Below are positions 26,009 to 35,120 of a stretch of 64,000 nt of DNA, piece after piece. The notes beneath the pieces were generated by a model. The model had not been told where the DNA came from. It saw nothing but the letters and a program-made list of their open reading frames with translations, and did not search any database. Positions within the stretch are counted from its first letter, which is position 1, and each line of letters begins with the position of its first letter. The DNA comes from Alphaproteobacteria bacterium. GTDB lineage: Bacteria; Pseudomonadota; Alphaproteobacteria; Micropepsales; Micropepsaceae. A program made the translations under genes and the position numbers. Location of the stretch: NCBI GenBank assembly GCA_015654635.1, contig JAATGP010000049.1, positions 98,332-162,331 on the forward strand. The letters are read 5' to 3'.

Positions 26009-26522
26009 GCAGCAGCGGCAGACCGGCGGCGATGAAGGTGACGTGATCGGCGATCGCGGCGATCCGCTGGTTGAGGCGTCCGGCCTCATCGCGGAAGCGG
26101 CGGGCGAGCGCATTTTCCGGCACAATGCCGAGCCCGACTTCGTTGGCGACCAAAACGATCCGTGCGGATGTTGCCGCAAGCCTCGCACATAGAGTGGTGA
26201 TCGCGTCTTCAAGATCGTGATCCGCCAAAAGCAGATTGGATAGCCACAGGGTCAGGCAATCCACCAGAACAACGTCGCCGGGCTCGCATTGCTCAATCCG
26301 GGCGGCCAGCGCGAACGGCTCTTCGATGGTGCGCCAGGCGTTGCCGCGCTGGGCGCGATGATGCGCGATGCGCGTTTGCATCTCGTCGTCCCGCGCTTCA
26401 GCGGTCGCGATATAGGTCGGCGTGCGTGTTGCAACGGATTGCACCAAAGCTTCCGCATAGCGGCTCTTACCCGAGCGGGCGCCCCCCAGGACGAGGGCAA
26501 TGCGGAACGGCACGTTTTCCAT
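25995..26522 (-). CDS. cobP: Bifunctional adenosylcobinamide kinase / adenosylcobinamide-phosphate guanylyltransferase
   Basis: A protein of 175 residues. The P-loop LVLGGARSGKSRYAE (residues 11-25), YIATAEARDDEMQTRIAHHRAQRG and VLVDCLTLWLSNLL are hallmarks of CobP/CobU. It phosphorylates adenosylcobinamide and attaches GMP to give AdoCbi-GDP, the substrate of CobS. ATG 26522 gives the normal length; the frame is open further upstream through the riboswitch region, but that part is not coding. It is convergent with cobD and faces away from the btuM-like gene. Confidence 0.92.
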   Translation of the reverse strand: MENVPFRIALVLGGARSGKSRYAEALVQSVATRTPTYIATAEARDDEMQTRIAHHRAQRGNAWRTIEEPFALAARIEQCEPGDVVLVDCLTLWLSNLLLADHDLEDAITTLCARLAATSARIVLVANEVGLGIVPENALARRFRDEAGRLNQRIAAIADHVTFIAAGLPLLLKGG

Positions 26523-26604
26523 ACGCCTTCGATGCGTCGCAAAACTATCCCCGTCAAGAGGATTGACCTGCAGAAGCGAAACGATATGCTGCCAAAATAT
26601 GTGA

Positions 26605-26745
26605 GGTGTATGGGAACGCGGTTTGATGCCGTGGCTGCCCCCGCAACTGTAGCCGGTGTATCTTCGTCCGTAATGCCACTGAGGATCTCCTTGGGAAGGT
26701 GGACAAAGGCAAAACCCGGAAGCCAGGAAACCTGCCTCGCATTGT
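26605..26745 (+). promoter_or_regulatory. Cobalamin (AdoCbl) riboswitch upstream of the BtuM-like gene
   Basis: The conserved blocks appear in order: TGGGAACGCGGT, GCCCCCGCAACTGTAGCC (near 26636-26654), ATGCCACTGAG, CCTTGGGAAGGTGG and the B12 box AGCCAGGAAACCTGCC (26721-26736). A downstream GC-rich segment (about 26745-26785) is likely the expression platform. It lies on the plus strand in front of the membrane-protein gene at 26873, so B12 should repress that gene. Aptamer edges are approximate. Confidence 0.92.
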
Positions 26746-26872
26746 CGTCCTGCTGTCGGCCGGGGTGTGCCGAGGGCTGCGGGTCTATCCGCTGTGACGA
26801 TGTAAAATTTTGCTGACTCGGGTGAAGCGCTTTCTCCCGTGCGAGTGGATTTGTGCAACGAACGGTGAGGCC

Positions 26873-27445
26873 ATGATGACGACAACCAATATAAGACAGC
26901 AAACCCTGATTTTTTTGGGCTTGGCGGCGCTCATGCTCGTCACGCGCTTCCACCATTTCGGTAGCGCGCTGCACATGCCTGATGCCTCGCTGGCGATTTT
27001 CTTCGTGGCTGGATTCTATCTGCGCCGCGTGACGTTCTTCGCGCTCTTGGGCGCTGAGGCCGTTTTGATCGATTATGTGGCGGTCAACTTTGCCGGCATC
27101 AGCACCTGGTGCATCACCCCGGCCTATGGGGCGCTGGCGCTGTCCTATCTGGTGGCCTGGGCGGGCGGCTATTGGGCGAGCCGCAATGCCAGTCTCAACG
27201 CGGCCTTTTTGCTGCGTCTGTCGCTTGCGGGCTTTGCTGCGAGCGCCGCCGGATTTCTGATCGCCGACGGCACTTTTTATTGGGTCTCCGGGCGGATCGT
27301 CACTCCCAATTGGACCGGGTACTGGTCGCACATGACGCTCTATTTTGCGTCCTTTGTGAGTGCTGCCTGCGCTTATATAGCAGCCGCAGCGCTGGTTCAG
27401 GTCGCCTTGATTCTCGCCGAACGGCGACGCCACCCTGCCGTCTGA
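26873..27445 (+). CDS. btuM: BtuM-like vitamin B12 transporter (solitary S-component type)
   Basis: A membrane protein of 190 residues with about six hydrophobic segments. It is directly under a cobalamin riboswitch and inside a cob/btu cluster. The segment GISTWCITPAYGALALSYL carries a Cys at residue 80 when counted from ATG 26873. In the BtuM family (Thiobacillus denitrificans BtuM) a conserved Cys80 in such a loop coordinates cobalamin and removes cyanide. BtuM proteins are ECF S-component homologues that move B12 across the inner membrane without a dedicated ECF module. The start could also be ATG 26876. Family call from motif, size and regulation; a cobalt transporter is the main alternative. 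Confidence 0.75.
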   Translation: MMTTTNIRQQTLIFLGLAALMLVTRFHHFGSALHMPDASLAIFFVAGFYLRRVTFFALLGAEAVLIDYVAVNFAGISTWCITPAYGALALSYLVAWAGGYWASRNASLNAAFLLRLSLAGFAASAAGFLIADGTFYWVSGRIVTPNWTGYWSHMTLYFASFVSAACAYIAAAALVQVALILAERRRHPAV

Positions 27446-27464
27446 ACGCGGTCCCGAGTAAGAT

Positions 27465-28745
27465 GTGATGACGGAGACGGTACCCTGCCGGGCGGCGTTG
27501 ATTTCGGCGCCCGCATCGGGGCAGGGCAAAACCACGGTGACTGCGGCGCTGGCCCGGTATTTTTCGGATCGCGGCGAACGGGTGACGGTGTTCAAGACCG
27601 GCCCTGATTTCCTCGATCCGATGATGCTGGCGCTGGCCTCGCGGGCGCCGGTTTACCAGCTCGATCTTTTTATGGGCGGTGAGGCCCATTGCCGCTCGCT
27701 TTTGTACGAGGCGGCACTGCGCTCCGATCTGATTCTGATCGAAGGCGTGATGGGTCTGTTTGATGGCGCTCCCTCGAGTGCCGATCTGGCGGCACGGCTC
27801 GGCATTGCGGTCATCGCGGTGATCGATGCCTCCGCCATGGCCGGCACCTTCGCCGCCATGGTGCATGGCTTGGCGACCTATCGCTCCGACATCATTTTCG
27901 CGGGCGCCATTGCCAACCGTGTGGGAAGCGCACGGCACACGGACATGCTGGGGACGCCGCTGCTGGGGTATTTGCCGCGCACAGCCGAAATTGCTTTGCC
28001 CGAGCGCCATCTGGGGCTGGTTCCGCCGGGCGAGGTGGCGGCGGTAGAAGACAAGCTCGCCCAGGCTGCGCTCTTGTTGGGACAGTCGTTGCGATGCGAA
28101 ATGCCGCTGGCGCATTTTGCGCGTGGCACGCAAGCGGACAAGCCGCGACCGTTATTGCAAGGCCAACGTATCGCTATCGCGCGCGATGCCGCGTTTTCGT
28201 TTCTCTATGCCGCCAATCTCGATCTGCTGGAAGCCATGGGCGCCGGCTGCGTTTTCTTCTCCCCACTCTCCGATGACACGATCCCCGATTGCGATGCGCT
28301 CTATCTGCCGGGCGGTTATCCCGAACTGCATCTGGGTCCGTTGGCAAACAACACCGCCATGAAGTCGGCAATCAAAAGCCATCACGCCAGCGGCAAGCCC
28401 ATTCTGGCGGAATGCGGCGGGCTGCTGTATCTGCTGGACAGTCTTGCAGGGCGGGATGGCGCGGCGGCGGCGATGGTGGGGCTGTTATCCGGCCGGGCGC
28501 GGATGCAGCCAAGGCTTGCCGCCCTGGCGCTGCAAAGCGTAGCGCTGCCGGAAGGCACGCTGCGCGGTCATACCTTTCATCACTCGGCCGCGGAAATCTC
28601 AGAAACGCCTATGGCCAGCGGACTATGCCCCAACGGCTCAGCAACGAGCGAGCGTGTCTACCGCAAAGGGCGGCTCACGGCGTCCTACATCCATTTTTAT
28701 TTCCCATCCAACCCGGAGGCAGCCGCCGCGCTGTTCTTGCCATGA
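27465..28745 (+). CDS. cobB: Cobyrinate/hydrogenobyrinate a,c-diamide synthase
   Basis: A protein of 426 residues. The N-terminal ATP domain has SAPASGQGKTTVTAAL, FKTGPDFLDPMML and EGVMGLFDG. The C-terminal glutamine amidotransferase domain has LPGGYPELHLG, AECGGLLYLLD with the catalytic Cys, and the His in GHTFHHSAAE. It amidates the a and c side chains of the corrin using glutamine. GTG 27465 or ATG 27468 is the start. The TGA overlaps the ATG of the btuF-like gene (ATGA), so the genes are coupled. Confidence 0.92.
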   Translation: MMTETVPCRAALISAPASGQGKTTVTAALARYFSDRGERVTVFKTGPDFLDPMMLALASRAPVYQLDLFMGGEAHCRSLLYEAALRSDLILIEGVMGLFDGAPSSADLAARLGIAVIAVIDASAMAGTFAAMVHGLATYRSDIIFAGAIANRVGSARHTDMLGTPLLGYLPRTAEIALPERHLGLVPPGEVAAVEDKLAQAALLLGQSLRCEMPLAHFARGTQADKPRPLLQGQRIAIARDAAFSFLYAANLDLLEAMGAGCVFFSPLSDDTIPDCDALYLPGGYPELHLGPLANNTAMKSAIKSHHASGKPILAECGGLLYLLDSLAGRDGAAAAMVGLLSGRARMQPRLAALALQSVALPEGTLRGHTFHHSAAEISETPMASGLCPNGSATSERVYRKGRLTASYIHFYFPSNPEAAAALFLP

Positions 28746-29554
28746 GCCCCGGTTACCACCGCATTGTCTGCCTCACCGAGGAGCCTACGGAAACGATTTA
28801 TCTGTTGGGGAAACAGGACCGGATCGTCGGCATTTCCGGCTATACGGTGCGCCCGCCCCAGGCGCGCCTGGAGAAGCCCAAAGTCTCGGCCTTCACCAGT
28901 GCGAAAACCGAAAAAATTCTGGAACTGAAGCCAGACCTTGTTCTGGGCTTTTCCGATCTTCAGGCGACCATCGCCTCCGATCTCGTCGGCGCCGGTCTTG
29001 AAGTGCATATTTTCAATCATCGCTCCATCGCTGGCATCTTGGCGATGATTGAAACGGTCGGCGGATTCGTTGACGCCACCCAGGCCGCAAAAGCGCTCAC
29101 CACGCAGTATCGCCGCCGCCTCGATGCGGTGCAGGCCGCGGCGGGGCGCTTTCCCCGCGCACCGATTGTCTATTTCGAGGAATGGGGCGATCCCATCATT
29201 TCCGCGATTGCCTGGGTGTCGGAACTGATTGCGCTGGCGGGCGGCAGGGATTGTTTTGCCGAATTGGCTGAGGGCCGCCGCGCCAAAGCGCGAATCGTAA
29301 CCGATGCATCCGAAATCATCCGCCGTGCACCGGATATCATTATCGGTTCCTGGTGCGGCCGCCGCTTTCCCATCGATCAGGTGAAGGCGCGCCCCGGCTG
29401 GGAGGCGATCCCGGCGGTCCGCAACAATCATGTTTATGAAATCAAGTCTGCCGACATCCTGCAGCCCGGCCCCGCGGCGCTGACGTCGGGTCTTGATCAG
29501 CTTTGCGCCATTATTGCTGGCTGGGCAGCAACAATTGATGAAATCCGGAATTGA
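28742..29554 (+). CDS. BtuF-like cobalamin-binding protein without signal peptide
   Basis: A protein of 270 residues of the periplasmic-binding-protein class III (BtuF/FhuD) fold. Recognisable parts are RIVCLTEEPTETIYLLGKQDRIVGIS, KILELKPDLVLGFSDLQ, YFEEWGDPIISAIAWVSELIALAGG and PDIIIGSWCGRRF. The start is set by ATG 28742, which overlaps the cobB stop; this leaves no signal peptide. Longer frames upstream are antisense noise of cobB. No BtuC or BtuD gene is nearby. It may act in the cytoplasm or be exported in another way. The fold is clear and the exact role is open. Confidence 0.8.
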   Translation: MSPGYHRIVCLTEEPTETIYLLGKQDRIVGISGYTVRPPQARLEKPKVSAFTSAKTEKILELKPDLVLGFSDLQATIASDLVGAGLEVHIFNHRSIAGILAMIETVGGFVDATQAAKALTTQYRRRLDAVQAAAGRFPRAPIVYFEEWGDPIISAIAWVSELIALAGGRDCFAELAEGRRAKARIVTDASEIIRRAPDIIIGSWCGRRFPIDQVKARPGWEAIPAVRNNHVYEIKSADILQPGPAALTSGLDQLCAIIAGWAATIDEIRN

Positions 29555-29587
29555 CCTGCGCGCCTCTTCGGATAATGTCGGCCCTGA

Positions 29588-29735
29588 CGTGAGGATTAGG
29601 GAACGTGGTGTAATACCGCGACTGCCCCCGCAACTGTAACCGGTGAGTGTTCATCCGATATGCCACTGAGGCTCGTTGCCTTGGGAAGGTGGGTGAGAAC
29701 GAAGACCCGGGAGTCAGGAAACCTGCTTCGTGTCG
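29588..29735 (+). promoter_or_regulatory. Cobalamin riboswitch upstream of btuB
   Basis: The blocks are TTAGGGAACGTGGTG, GCCCCCGCAACTGTAACC (29623-29640), ATGCCACTGAG, CCTTGGGAAGGTGGG and the B12 box GAGTCAGGAAACCTGC (29711-29726). The sequence after the B12 box (to about 29780) closely resembles that of the riboswitch at 26605, so the two share an expression platform. It should repress btuB when B12 is plentiful. Confidence 0.93.
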
Positions 29736-29890
29736 TCGTCCTGCTTTCGGCCGGGGTGCGCCGAGGGCTGCGGGAATCCGCAGTGGCGACAAGTCGAAGT
29801 CGTCGTTGCGGGGCCTGTTGATGGGATGTTGTTATTCGCCGGAAAACGCGGGACCTGTTCGCTCGGCTTCTGAACCCTCAGGAGTTATCG

Positions 29891-31810
29891 ATGCGTCGTT
29901 TCACTGTACTTTCTTTTCCCTGTTTCACTGTTCTTCTCTGCGTTCCGGCGCTGGCCGATGGCGGCCTTGCCGAGACGGTGGTCATTTCTGCCACCCGCAC
30001 AGCGCAACCGCTTGAGGTCACCGGCACGCCGGTCTCCGTCATCACGGCAGACGATCTTAAGACGGAGCAGACCGTCGTTCTGACCGATGTGCTGAAAGAA
30101 ACCCCCGGTCTCAATATCACGCGCAACGGCGGCGTGGGCGAAAACTCCAGCATCAGCATTCGCGGCTCCGCACCGGGGCAGGTTCTTGTCCTGGTCGATG
30201 GTGTGCGCATCAACGATCCCGGCGCGCCCGACGGTGCCGCCGTATTGTCCGATGTGCTGGTCAACAATATCGCGCGCGTCGAGGTTCTGCGCGGCCCGCA
30301 AAGCACGCTTTATGGCAGTCAGGCCATCGGCGGCGTGGTCGATATCACCACCGAACGGGGCGGCGATGGCTTTTCGCTTCGCGGCAGCGCCGAAGGCGGC
30401 TCGCTGGGAACCTATCACCTCAACGGCGCGGTCAGCGGCAGTTCCGGCATTGTGGAATATGGCGCTGCCGCAAACTATTTCTCCACGGGTGGTATTTCCG
30501 CTGCCGACACACGCAACGGCAATAGCGAGCCGGACCCCTATCACAATTTCGGCGCGACGCTGAATACGCGCCTGCATCTTGACGATACGCTGAGCCTCGA
30601 CCTGCGCGGCTACTACACGCAGAGCCGCAACGCCTTCGACGGCTTTCCGCCCCCGGCCTACGAGTTGCACGACGATGCCGAATACGGCACCTCGCGCCTG
30701 CGCGCAGGCTATGTGGGTGTCAATTGGAGCATCTTCGGCGGCAAGCTTACCAATCGTTTTGCCCTCACCGAATCCGAAAGCGCGCGCAAGGATTTTGACC
30801 CGTCAAGCAGCCCGGCCCTCAACTTCACCTCGAACGGCGAATCCCGCCGTCTGGAATATCAAGGCGTTGCGGCTTTGGCGCCCGCAACGCAGCTCACCTT
30901 CGGAGCCGAGGACGAGCGCACCGCATTGAATACGACATCGCCATCGTCTTTCGATCCCCATCCGGCGCCGACCGCTGGCCATGTCCGCATCGACAGCTAC
31001 TATGCCGAACTGCAAACGGCGGTGTGGAACGGGCTTACTCTGACCGGCGGCTTGCGCGAGGACGACCACCAGACTTTCGGCGGCCACACCTCGGTGAAAT
31101 TGGCTGCGGCCTGGAGTCTGTTCGACGGTCAGACCGTGTTGCGGGCCAATTACGGCGACGGTTTCAAGGCGCCGACGCTCTATCATCTCTATTCGCAATA
31201 TTCCAATCCCGTTCACAGCCTGGCACCGGAGACCGCCACCGGCTGGGAGGCTGGTGTTGATCAATATCTGTGGCGGCAGACCATTCGCTTGGCGGCAACC
31301 TATTTCGAGCGCCGCACCAGCAATCAGATCGCCTTCGTATCCTGCTATGGTGTGGTCACGGCGGCATGTGCGCTGCGGTCCTCCGGCTATTACGACAACA
31401 TTGCCAGAAGCCGCTCGGCGGGCCTCGAACTCGAAGCGCTGGCGCAACTTGCCGAGGCATGGTCGCTCTCGGCCCACTACACCCATCTTGATGCGGTCGA
31501 CCGGCTGACCCATACCGATCTGGCGCGTGCGCCGCATGACATCGCCTTCGCGCGGCTGACCTTCAAGCCCGCGGAAAAATGGTCGCTGGCGGCAAGCGTG
31601 GGCGTCACGGGATCGAGTTTCGACAGCGCCGGTGAGAGCGGGCGGTTGGGGTCCTATGCCCTCGGCAATCTCTATGCCTCCTATGCCGTCAGCGATAATT
31701 TAGAGCTGTTCGGCCGTATCGAGAATGTTTTGAATACGTATTACGAGCAGACGCTGGGCTATGGCACGTTGGGCCGCACGGCCTCTGCCGGGCTCAGAGC
31801 AAAATTGTAA
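29891..31810 (+). CDS. btuB: TonB-dependent vitamin B12 receptor
   Basis: A protein of 639 residues, the usual BtuB size. A signal peptide (ending near ALADG) is followed by [25 protein letters not shown], a plug with [25 protein letters not shown] and [24 protein letters not shown], and a beta-barrel ending in [10 protein letters not shown]. It binds cobalamin at the outer membrane and imports it using TonB energy. The riboswitch just upstream and the neighbouring cob genes support the B12 specificity. The cobQ gene follows after 11 bases. Confidence 0.92.
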   Translation: MRRFTVLSFPCFTVLLCVPALADGGLAETVVISATRTAQPLEVTGTPVSVITADDLKTEQTVVLTDVLKETPGLNITRNGGVGENSSISIRGSAPGQVLVLVDGVRINDPGAPDGAAVLSDVLVNNIARVEVLRGPQSTLYGSQAIGGVVDITTERGGDGFSLRGSAEGGSLGTYHLNGAVSGSSGIVEYGAAANYFSTGGISAADTRNGNSEPDPYHNFGATLNTRLHLDDTLSLDLRGYYTQSRNAFDGFPPPAYELHDDAEYGTSRLRAGYVGVNWSIFGGKLTNRFALTESESARKDFDPSSSPALNFTSNGESRRLEYQGVAALAPATQLTFGAEDERTALNTTSPSSFDPHPAPTAGHVRIDSYYAELQTAVWNGLTLTGGLREDDHQTFGGHTSVKLAAAWSLFDGQTVLRANYGDGFKAPTLYHLYSQYSNPVHSLAPETATGWEAGVDQYLWRQTIRLAATYFERRTSNQIAFVSCYGVVTAACALRSSGYYDNIARSRSAGLELEALAQLAEAWSLSAHYTHLDAVDRLTHTDLARAPHDIAFARLTFKPAEKWSLAASVGVTGSSFDSAGESGRLGSYALGNLYASYAVSDNLELFGRIENVLNTYYEQTLGYGTLGRTASAGLRAKL

Positions 31811-31821
31811 GAGGTACCATC

Positions 31822-33285
31822 GTGACGCGCGCGCTGATGATCCAGGGAACGGGCTCCGACGTTGGCAAGTCGGTGCTTGTTGCTGGGCTGGCGCGTGCGC
31901 TCACACGGCGCGGCATGAGAGTGCGGCCCTTCAAACCGCAAAACATGTCGAACAATGCCGCGGTCACCGAGGATGGCGGCGAGATCGGCCGCGCCCAGGC
32001 GCTGCAGGCCCGCGCTTGCGGCGTGGCCCCCACGGTCCACATGAATCCGGTGCTGCTGAAACCGCAAAGCGATATCGGCGCACAGGTGATTGTTCAGGGC
32101 CGCTTGTGGGGGGCGGCGCGCGCCGCCGAATACCAGGATCTGAAACCCACCCTGATGGCGGCGGTGCGGGAAAGTTTTGGCATTGTCGGAGGCGACGCCG
32201 ATATCGTCCTGGTCGAAGGTGCGGGCAGCCCGGCGGAGATTAATCTGCGCGCCAACGACATTGCCAATATGGGGTTTGCGCGCGCCTTCGCCGTGCCCGT
32301 CATTCTGCTCGGCGATATCGACCGCGGCGGCGTGATCGCAAGCCTCGTCGGTACTCATGCGGTGCTGGAGGCCGAAGACCGCGCCATGATCCGCGGCTTT
32401 ATCATCAACAAATTTCGCGGTGATGTGAATTTGTTCACCGACGGGATGGCCGCCATCGCAGCGCGAACGGGCTGGCCGGGATTCGGCATCCTGCCCTTCG
32501 TCCCGGGGCTGGCATTACCCGCCGAGGATGCTGTGGAGCGCAAAGGTGAAGCAGACAAGGCCGCCGAGCGAGTGCGCATCGCGGTGCCGCTGTTGTCACG
32601 GCTGGCCAATGCCGATGAATTCGATCCTCTGCAATTGGAACCCGGTGTAGAGCTTATTTTTGTGCCTCCGGGCGGCCCCATTCCGCCTTGCGACCTCATC
32701 ATTGTGCCGGGATCGAAGGCGACCATCGCCGACTTGCGCTTTCTGAAAGACCAAGGCTGGGACATCGATATTCGGTCCCATCTGCGCCAAGGCGGACATG
32801 TCATGGGAATTTGCGGGGGCTATCAAATGCTAGGGCGCGCTGTGCATGATCCGTCGGGCATCGAGGGCGCGCCGGGATCGGAGGACGGGCTCGGTCTTAT
32901 CGACATCGAAACGGTGCTCACCGCGGATAAGACGCTGCGGCGCGTGATGGGGCGATGTCTCGTGACTGATGCGGAATTCTCCGGCTACGAAATGCATGTG
33001 GGGCGCAGCGTTTCTGCTGCGGGCGGCCAGCCAATGCTGCGCTTTGCCGATGGCACCGCGGATGGCGCCGTGTCAGCCGATGGGGCGGTTACGGGCTGCT
33101 ATGTCCACGGCCTGTTCGCCGCCGATGCGATGCGGGCGGCTTGGCTAAGGCACCTCGGCGGCGATACCGGCCTTTCTTCTTACGAGGCGCGCGTCGAAGA
33201 CAGCCTCGACACGCTGGCCGCCGCGATCGAAACGCATCTGGACGTGGATGGCCTCATCGCCGCGGCTGGGCCTCGCGCGTTATGA
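31822..33285 (+). CDS. cobQ: Cobyric acid synthase
   Basis: A protein of 487 residues. The N-terminal [20 protein letters not shown] and [13 protein letters not shown] are diagnostic of CobQ. The C-terminal amidotransferase domain has [24 protein letters not shown] with the catalytic Cys, and CYVHGLF with the His. It makes the four amidations at b, d, e and g of adenosylcobyrinic acid diamide. GTG 31822 has an AGAGGT ribosome site. The gene likely shares the riboswitch-controlled transcript with btuB. Confidence 0.94.
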   Translation: MTRALMIQGTGSDVGKSVLVAGLARALTRRGMRVRPFKPQNMSNNAAVTEDGGEIGRAQALQARACGVAPTVHMNPVLLKPQSDIGAQVIVQGRLWGAARAAEYQDLKPTLMAAVRESFGIVGGDADIVLVEGAGSPAEINLRANDIANMGFARAFAVPVILLGDIDRGGVIASLVGTHAVLEAEDRAMIRGFIINKFRGDVNLFTDGMAAIAARTGWPGFGILPFVPGLALPAEDAVERKGEADKAAERVRIAVPLLSRLANADEFDPLQLEPGVELIFVPPGGPIPPCDLIIVPGSKATIADLRFLKDQGWDIDIRSHLRQGGHVMGICGGYQMLGRAVHDPSGIEGAPGSEDGLGLIDIETVLTADKTLRRVMGRCLVTDAEFSGYEMHVGRSVSAAGGQPMLRFADGTADGAVSADGAVTGCYVHGLFAADAMRAAWLRHLGGDTGLSSYEARVEDSLDTLAAAIETHLDVDGLIAAAGPRAL

Positions 33286-33305
33286 CAAGCAGGCCTGCGC
33301 AACGC

Positions 33306-34061
33306 TCAAGCCAGCGCCGAAACCACCAGCAGGATTGCGGTCTCGCCCAATTGTTCGATGGCGCCGAGCACATCGCCGCTATAGCCGCCGATCTGCCGCC
33401 GCGCGGCGCTCCGCATCAAGAGCGTCAGCGCCGCCATCGCTCCCAGACAAGCCAAAGCGCTGACCGGCGGCAAAACGGCCAGCGCCACCGCGAAGGCGAG
33501 AAAGCCGGCGAGGGCCAAGGTGGTAGCGGTGGGCTGACCGACGGAGACGGCAAGACCGCTGGTTTTGGCATAGGGCAGGGCGAAAGCGGCAAAGGGCAAT
33601 GCCGCGCGGGCCAGAGCATGGGCTACGATCAACGCGGCCATACCCTGCCAGCCGGGCAGGGTGGCAAGGCAGCCGATTTTGATGGCGCTCACGAAAACCA
33701 GCGCCAGCACGCCGTAACTGCCGATGCGGCTGTCCTTCATGATCTCGAGTTTTTGCGTTGGTGTGCGCCCGCCGCCAAATCCATCCGCGGTGTCGGCAAG
33801 GCCGTCTTCATGCAGCCCCCCGGTGAGCAGGGCGCCAAGCGCCAGCGCCAGCGCGGCCGCTGCCAAGGCGGGGACATGCAGGGCCTGCAAAAGCCAATAA
33901 CAGCCGCCGATAAGGCCGCCGATGCCCGCGCCGGCAAGCGGCAGCATACGGCCAGCGCGGCGCATTTCGAAGGCGCTGCCATGCGGCATCCCAGGCAGCC
34001 GGGTCAGAAATTGCACAGCGCCAACCACATCGTCGCGCCACGCCCGCCAGCCGAATTCCAT
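33306..34061 (-). CDS. cobS: Adenosylcobinamide-GDP ribazoletransferase
   Basis: A membrane protein of 251 residues rich in Ala and Leu. Family marks are VQFLTRLPGMP near the start, the LTGGLHEDGLADTADGFGGGRTPTQKLEIMKDSRIGSYGVLAL core with its acidic metal-binding residues, and several hydrophobic helices. It joins AdoCbi-GDP to alpha-ribazole (phosphate), the last assembly step. It is convergent with cobQ and divergent from cobT, with only 29 bases between the cobS and cobT starts. Confidence 0.93.
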   Translation of the reverse strand: MEFGWRAWRDDVVGAVQFLTRLPGMPHGSAFEMRRAGRMLPLAGAGIGGLIGGCYWLLQALHVPALAAAALALALGALLTGGLHEDGLADTADGFGGGRTPTQKLEIMKDSRIGSYGVLALVFVSAIKIGCLATLPGWQGMAALIVAHALARAALPFAAFALPYAKTSGLAVSVGQPTATTLALAGFLAFAVALAVLPPVSALACLGAMAALTLLMRSAARRQIGGYSGDVLGAIEQLGETAILLVVSALA

Positions 34062-34090
34062 GGGCTCACCACTCTTGAGGAAAAATCACT

Positions 34091-35104
34091 ATGTCGTTTA
34101 ACGCATTCTCGGACCTGCGGGCAGCCTGTGAAACACTGCCGCTGGCAAATGCCGCAACAATGGCCGAGGCCGGGAACCGCCAGAGTCAACTGACCAAGCC
34201 GCCCGGCAGTTTGGGACGGCTGGAAGACATTGCGATCTGGCTGGCCGCATGGCAGGGGCGTTCCGTGCCGAAGCTCGATCACGTGGAGATTCTGATCTTT
34301 GCCGGCAATCACGGCGTTGTTCGTCACGGTGTCTCGGCCTTTCCGGCGGCGGTGACGGTGCAGATGGTGGCCAATTTCGAAGCGGGGGGCGCCGCGATCA
34401 ATCAGCTTGCGAAGCTGGCGAAAGCCGCGCTGAAGGTTGTGCCCCTCTCGCTCGACAATCCGACGGCAGATTTCACGGTGGCGCCCGCCATGAGCGAAGC
34501 GGAATTTTGCGCGGCGGTCACCGCGGGATACCAAGCGGTGTCCCCCGATGCCGATCTCGTATGTCTTGGCGAAATGGGCATCGGCAATACCACGGCGGCC
34601 TCGGCGCTTTGTGCGGGCCTGTTCGGCGGGGATGGGGCGCGCTGGGTCGGCCGTGGTACCGGTGTGGATGATGAGGGCCTGGCGCGCAAACGCCGGGTTA
34701 TCGATGCCGCGTTGGCGACGCATGCGGCGCTGCTCGGCGATCCCTTGCGGGTTGCCGCCGCACTCGGTGGGCGCGAACAGGCAGCGCTGCTGGGGGCCAC
34801 GCTCGCGGCCCGCCAGCATTCCATTCCGGTGCTGATCGATGGCTTTGTCTGCACCGCCGCGGTGGCGCCGCTTGCCAAATTGGTGCCCGGTGCGCTTGCC
34901 CATTGCTTGGCGGCCCATGTCTCCGCCGAAGCGGCCCATCGCATGGCGTTGGAGGAATTGGCGCTGGCGCCGCTGCTGTCCCTGAATATGCGGCTCGGCG
35001 AAGGTTCGGGAGCGGCGGTGGCCATCGGTCTGCTCCGCGCTGCCGTCGCCTGTCATACTGGCATGGCAACCTTCGAAGAGGCGGCGGTGTCCACGAAGCA
35101 GTGA
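34091..35104 (+). CDS. cobT: Nicotinate-nucleotide--dimethylbenzimidazole phosphoribosyltransferase
   Basis: A protein of 337 residues. Family segments are NRQSQLTKPPGSLGRLEDIAIWLA, FAGNHGVVRHGVSAFP, CLGEMGIGNTTAASAL, WVGRGTGVDDEGLARK and PVLIDGFVCTAA. The conserved Glu near the C-terminus is probably in ALEELALAPLLSLNMRLGEGSGA. It makes alpha-ribazole phosphate from dimethylbenzimidazole. GAGGAAAA precedes the ATG. Note that this is the CobU/CobT-type transferase and not the cobaltochelatase subunit that shares the name cobT. Confidence 0.93.
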   Translation: MSFNAFSDLRAACETLPLANAATMAEAGNRQSQLTKPPGSLGRLEDIAIWLAAWQGRSVPKLDHVEILIFAGNHGVVRHGVSAFPAAVTVQMVANFEAGGAAINQLAKLAKAALKVVPLSLDNPTADFTVAPAMSEAEFCAAVTAGYQAVSPDADLVCLGEMGIGNTTAASALCAGLFGGDGARWVGRGTGVDDEGLARKRRVIDAALATHAALLGDPLRVAAALGGREQAALLGATLAARQHSIPVLIDGFVCTAAVAPLAKLVPGALAHCLAAHVSAEAAHRMALEELALAPLLSLNMRLGEGSGAAVAIGLLRAAVACHTGMATFEEAAVSTKQ

Positions 35105-35120
35105 TCGTGGCCTTTGCCGC

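Noticed and set aside
26252..27595. A 447-codon minus-strand open frame over the riboswitch region
   Set aside because: It overlaps cobP in another frame, the riboswitch and the btuM-like gene; none of its translation resembles a known family.
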